48,764 nt of DNA from a virus: IMG/VR virus record IMGVR_UViG_3300041955_000315, positions 1 through 48,764 of that record. One strand, written 5' to 3'. The notes beneath the pieces were generated by a model. The model worked only from the letters and a program-made list of their open reading frames with translations. It did not search any database and was not told where the DNA came from. Below, piece after piece: positions 47,985-48,764 of the stretch (the stretch's first letter is position 1; each line of letters begins with the position of its first letter). A program made the translations under genes and the position numbers.

Positions 47985-47989
47985 AAGCT

Positions 47990-48214
47990 TTAAGTCCCGA
48001 GCAGCTGCTGCTTGGCGGTCGGGCCGGAAGCCGCGCCCTGTGGTCCGGTGAAGAGGGTGTTTTCAAAGCCGGCGCCTGCCGCTGCCTGCATGCGCCGCTT
48101 GGCGCCGGCGGCGCTCGATTGCACGTCGGAACCGGCATATATCGGCGGCGTGGCCGCCGGAGGAGGCGGCGGCGGTGCGGGCGGCGTCTGCATGCTCGGG
48201 GAAAGAAAACCCAT
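47990..48214 (-). CDS. Proline-rich small protein before the portal
   Basis: 74 residues from ATG 48214 (MGFLSPSMQTPPAPPPPPPAA) with AGGTGAT upstream; longer frames overlap the preceding gene. The Pro run precedes a helical part (SSAAGAKRRMQAAAGAGFENTLFTG). Short Pro-rich proteins opening MGF/MGL-x-P are common directly before portal genes in podoviruses and may be assembly or ejection factors. Confidence 0.6.
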   Translation of the reverse strand: MGFLSPSMQTPPAPPPPPPAATPPIYAGSDVQSSAAGAKRRMQAAAGAGFENTLFTGPQGAASGPTAKQQLLGT

Positions 48215-48218
48215 TTGA

Positions 48219-48428
48219 TCACCTAACCGCGCAAGGATCGTAGTCGTATTCATTGGCGCTGTATTGCGTCGACCGCACCGCATCGCGGTAGATATAGGCC
48301 AGCCCCACATGATTGAGCTCGCGCAGCGCAGCGACCGCGCGCGGCGGCATGATGCGGCGCTGGTGACAAACGAAGTCGATCATTAGCTTGCGCGCTTCGG
48401 GATCGCGATAGGCGTCGAAGGGGCTCAT
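48219..48428 (-). CDS. Hypothetical protein (69 residues)
   Basis: FDAYRDPEARKLMIDFVCHQRRIMPPRAVAALRELNHVGLAYIYRDAV: two helices and a YSANEYDYDP tail. Starts in ATGA overlap with the previous gene. No family recognised. Part of a string of small coupled genes upstream of the portal. Confidence 0.55.
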   Translation of the reverse strand: MSPFDAYRDPEARKLMIDFVCHQRRIMPPRAVAALRELNHVGLAYIYRDAVRSTQYSANEYDYDPCAVR

Positions 48429-48649
48429 AGTGTGTCAGGCGCGCGCCAAAGGCCGGGCGCAATTTCTGGCCATCCAAGTCGGGCCGGGTGAAATTCTGTA
48501 CGATCCTTAATTGCTCCCGCCTGAAAACGATACCGGCGACCGTCTCGATAGAGAATGGTGTTGAGCGGCACCAAGCAATCGCAAAGATCACATTGCCCTT
48601 CGACATCAGAGACAACAGAAATCAGATGGTGATCGCAAATCCGGCTCAT
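48425..48649 (-). CDS. Small Cys/His protein, possible zinc ribbon
   Basis: 74 residues. CDHHLISVVS, then CDLCDCLVPLNTILYRDGRRYRF, gives a C/H pair and a CxxC(xC) pair 14 residues apart, fitting a small zinc ribbon. Basic and aromatic residues follow. Coupled by ATGA on both sides. Function unknown. Confidence 0.55.
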   Translation of the reverse strand: MSRICDHHLISVVSDVEGQCDLCDCLVPLNTILYRDGRRYRFQAGAIKDRTEFHPARLGWPEIAPGLWRAPDTL

Positions 48650-48741
48650 CCGGGAAAGACCAAAAGCCTAACGAGAAACAGTGCGCCGAAAGTGCCGATA
48701 AAGAAAAAGCCGGCAACGACACCGATCAGCGCGACGAGCAT
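48646..48741 (-). CDS. 31-residue membrane peptide
   Basis: ATG 48741 with GGAAGGGA directly upstream opens a 31-residue, almost wholly hydrophobic peptide (MLVALIGVVAGFFFIGTFGA, then LFLVRLLVFPG). It ends in TGA overlapping the next ATG (ATGA). The strong ribosome site and the coupling argue for real translation. One membrane helix with a single Arg; could be a small regulator or only a translational coupler. Confidence 0.55.
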   Translation of the reverse strand: MLVALIGVVAGFFFIGTFGALFLVRLLVFPG

Positions 48742-48764
48742 TCCCTTCCAAAAAATATCAAACC

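Noticed and set aside
1-48764. Diversity-generating retroelement, expected because the head genes resemble BPP-1
   Set aside because: No reverse transcriptase frame and no template/variable repeat pair seen; the fibres lack an obvious C-type lectin variable end.
1-48764. CRISPR array, rRNA, insertion sequence or transposase
   Set aside because: No regularly spaced repeats, no rRNA-like sequence and no transposase motifs noticed on either strand by eye.
45984-48764. Terminase subunits near the portal
   Set aside because: None of the small genes right of the portal has an ATPase or nuclease motif; the terminase is probably beyond the window edge.

Overview
The window is most of the late region of a tailed phage, most likely an integrated prophage of a GC-rich alphaproteobacterium (Rhizobiales-type, by base composition and by protein style remembered from Bradyrhizobium-like prophages; this placement is inference). 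Nearly everything from 3.1 kb to the right edge is one leftward (minus-strand) block of tightly packed, often ATGA/TGATG-coupled genes. Base 1 cuts into a rightward tyrosine recombinase. The particle looks like a podovirus. It has a portal of the head-tail connector type, a BPP-1-like capsid set (Bbp19-like protein, scaffold, major capsid, Bbp16-like cement protein), two tail tubular proteins, a T7-like core of internal virion proteins, and a T7-type tail fibre. The terminase is not in the window; with leftward transcription it should lie beyond the right edge.

Layout: 1-3.3 kb, rightward: integrase (5' end missing), a cluster of GATTCGACTC repeats, and small genes of unknown function. 3.1-4.2 kb: two leftward unknown genes, then a Rho-independent terminator. 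4.3-7.4 kb: lysis region (XhlA-like and two-helix membrane proteins, a permuted papain-fold amidase, an endolysin with a peptidoglycan-binding domain, a secreted small protein). 7.4-13.5 kb: host-recognition region (Tat-signal SGNH hydrolase, two tail fibres, small partners). 13.5-25 kb: three giant internal virion proteins (one with a HEAGH metallopeptidase motif, one with a GH24 lysozyme triad), a gp14-like protein and a gp13-like GNAT protein. 25-29.2 kb: tail tubes, with one lone rightward gene between them. 29.2-33.5 kb: small structural proteins, a hendecad-repeat protein and a fibre carrying a GH12-like glycoside hydrolase fold. 33.5-37 kb: a sugar cassette (glycosyltransferase, UDP-glucuronate decarboxylase-like epimerase, B12-binding radical SAM enzyme). 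37-48.7 kb: two tandem paralogous structural proteins, small proteins, capsid genes with an inserted HNH-AP2 endonuclease, a further secreted fibre-like protein, portal, and a run of tiny genes.

Three things stand out. First, at least eight proteins, including tail fibres, start with Sec or Tat export signals. Second, the late operon carries a carbohydrate toolkit: GH12-like fibre, SGNH esterase, UDP-sugar synthesis, glycosyltransferase and radical SAM. Third, four unrelated small proteins share a C-terminal R-Y-G tag. There is no gene-free stretch longer than about 135 bases; the spacers mostly hold GC-rich hairpins. I saw no rRNA, tRNA, CRISPR array, insertion sequence or diversity-generating retroelement.
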